A stretch of 6,946 bases of DNA from contig DGUG01000232.1 in the NCBI GenBank assembly GCA_002394535.1, forward strand, positions 1 to 6,946. The letters run 5' to 3'. Shown piece by piece: positions 6,139 through 6,946 of the stretch (position 1 is the stretch's first letter; each line of letters starts with the position of its first letter). Under the pieces are notes generated by a model. It was not told the origin of the DNA. It ran no database searches and worked only from the letters and a program-made list of their open reading frames with translations. This stretch comes from Lachnospiraceae bacterium UBA4316 (GTDB lineage: Bacteria; Bacillota; Clostridia; Lachnospirales; Lachnospiraceae). Both the position numbers and the translations under genes were made by a program.

Positions 6139-6837
6139 TTACACCTTGGCAATCCCGTACAACTTAGCCACAAGTTCACGAAAATCATCTAAGCCAAGCA
6201 CTTCGTTAAGCACTTTGGACTGTTTGATCCGAATAGCATATCCACCTGAAGTCTTGTTGTATATATCTATCTCTTTTTGAAGTTCCCCCATAAACCTGTC
6301 CATCTTATCACCGGTACAGTTATCGATAACAACCAGGAACTCATTTCCGTTATTTCTGCCTACAAAACCGTAATAAGCACTTACTCTCTCAACTACGGAG
6401 GAAAATTCCTTGAGTGCTACGTTACCGCTTGATCTCCCATGCTCCCTGTTGATCTCATCAAGATTATCAATAACAATAAGTGCGCATCCCAGCTTTGAGA
6501 TATCCGTCCCGCTCTCATATTTTTCAAATATCTGGTCACAGGAGAACCTGTTAGGGATTCCCGTAAGCGTATCAACATATACAGCTCTCTTAAGAACATG
6601 GTCATGAACAATATGTCCTTCAAGGAGTCTGAAGTCCATTATGATGCACGCTACGCTGTATAGCATAAATGCCCATAAAAAAACGCATATTGTTAAAAGT
6701 ACCTTGTTTGAAAAAACACTTACCCGAAGACTTTCATCCAAAAAAATGAACAGAAAAAAACAGATCGCGAAAATCACAAGAAGTGCAAGCTGAACAAATT
6801 TGAACATCTTATAGCTCTTGAAATAATCCTCACTCAT
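6139..6837 (-). CDS. Membrane protein with a degenerate GGDEF domain
   Basis: A 232-residue protein with two membrane helices (about 14-34 and 45-67) and a cytoplasmic GGDEF-family domain starting at YVDTLTGIPNR (87-97). VIDNLDEINREHG (122-134) corresponds to the metal- and substrate-binding D-x-D-x-F-K-x-I-N-D segment, with the first Asp kept but later residues changed. The signature loop reads Asn-Gly-Asn-Glu-Phe (163-167) instead of Gly-Gly-Asp-Glu-Phe, so the catalytic Asp is Asn. The end, LVAKLYGIAKV, is a shortened version of the usual AD-x-ALY-x-AK tail. Cyclic di-GMP synthesis is therefore doubtful; a GTP- or c-di-GMP-binding sensor is more likely. The ATG at 6837 follows GGGGGAAGG (6848-6840), an atypical ribosome site. 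It appears to be the first gene of the run and leads straight into the sigma gene. Confidence 0.87.
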   Translation of the reverse strand: MSEDYFKSYKMFKFVQLALLVIFAICFFLFIFLDESLRVSVFSNKVLLTICVFLWAFMLYSVACIIMDFRLLEGHIVHDHVLKRAVYVDTLTGIPNRFSCDQIFEKYESGTDISKLGCALIVIDNLDEINREHGRSSGNVALKEFSSVVERVSAYYGFVGRNNGNEFLVVIDNCTGDKMDRFMGELQKEIDIYNKTSGGYAIRIKQSKVLNEVLGLDDFRELVAKLYGIAKV

Positions 6838-6896
6838 TTCCTTCCCCCGATATTATTGAAAGCCAAGCCATTACAACCATACAGTTAACGAATTTT

Positions 6897-6902
6897 ATTA
6901 TA
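6897..6902 (-). promoter_or_regulatory. Candidate -10 element upstream of the GGDEF gene
   Basis: TATAAT on the minus strand at 6902-6897 would start transcription near 6890, about 50 nt before the ATG at 6837. No good -35 is found at 16 to 18 nt (the best is TTTTCT at 6925-6920), and the TTGTCA at 6915-6910 is too close. It is probably a sigma-A-like promoter with a weak or activator-dependent -35, but this is uncertain. The rest of 6838-6946 is AT-rich with no gene visible. Confidence 0.4.
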
Positions 6903-6946
6903 AACCTTGTGACAAAAAAAGAAAAGTTTTCTGAACCTTTTTTAAC

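Noticed and set aside
6417..6623. Minus-strand 68-codon frame inside the GGDEF gene
   Set aside because: It is a shifted reading of the GGDEF coding sequence with no independent signals.
6903..6946. Riboswitch or terminator upstream of the GGDEF gene
   Set aside because: The region is A/T homopolymer-rich with only a weak AGAAAA/TTTTCT pairing. There is no c-di-GMP riboswitch core or GC stem, and the window ends too soon to see more.
1..6946. CRISPR arrays, tRNA or rRNA genes, insertion sequences, phage genes
   Set aside because: I found no repeat-spacer pattern, tRNA cloverleaf or transposase/integrase motif on either strand. Coding covers nearly the whole window on one strand.

Overview
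All recognisable genes lie on the minus strand, so the window is best read from position 6946 down to 1. The organism is most likely a low-to-moderate-GC Firmicute of the Clostridia, probably Lachnospiraceae-like. The basis is AGGAGG-type ribosome binding sites, consensus sigma-A promoter elements, a type IV pilus set with small DUF4860-like membrane proteins, and the start of rpsL (Met-Pro-Thr-Phe-Asn-Gln) at the far end. The taxon is inferred from gene style and was not tested by any search.

Region 1 (6946 to about 4161) is a compact signalling module. It has a candidate promoter, a two-helix membrane protein with a degenerate GGDEF domain, an ECF-type sigma factor, its probable membrane anti-sigma partner, and a lipoprotein with a transglutaminase-like Cys-His-Asp domain. 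The genes touch or overlap (2-nt gap, 8-nt overlap, 26- to 32-nt overlap), so they are almost certainly co-transcribed and partly translationally coupled.

Region 2 (4127 to 150) follows after only 33 nt. It is a type IV pilus or type II secretion-like assembly module: a GspF/PilC platform protein, four small single-span membrane proteins that look like minor pilins or pseudopilins, and a PilT-type ATPase. The first three genes are joined by ATGA overlaps. Two of the small genes are in the same frame, separated by one stop and one codon. No extension ATPase (PilB/GspE), prepilin peptidase or clear major pilin is present here.

Region 3 (149 to 1) holds a textbook sigma-A promoter (TTGACA, 17 nt, TATAAT), a leader with two overlapping inverted repeats, a strong ribosome binding site and the first six codons of rpsL. 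I see no convincing intrinsic terminator between pilT and this promoter, so the pilus operon may read through into the ribosomal str operon.

The most interesting idea is that the regulatory module and the pilus module form one unit: membrane signalling, an extracytoplasmic-function sigma switch and a cell-surface transglutaminase-like protein, encoded with an unusual Gram-positive pilus whose small components are poorly described.
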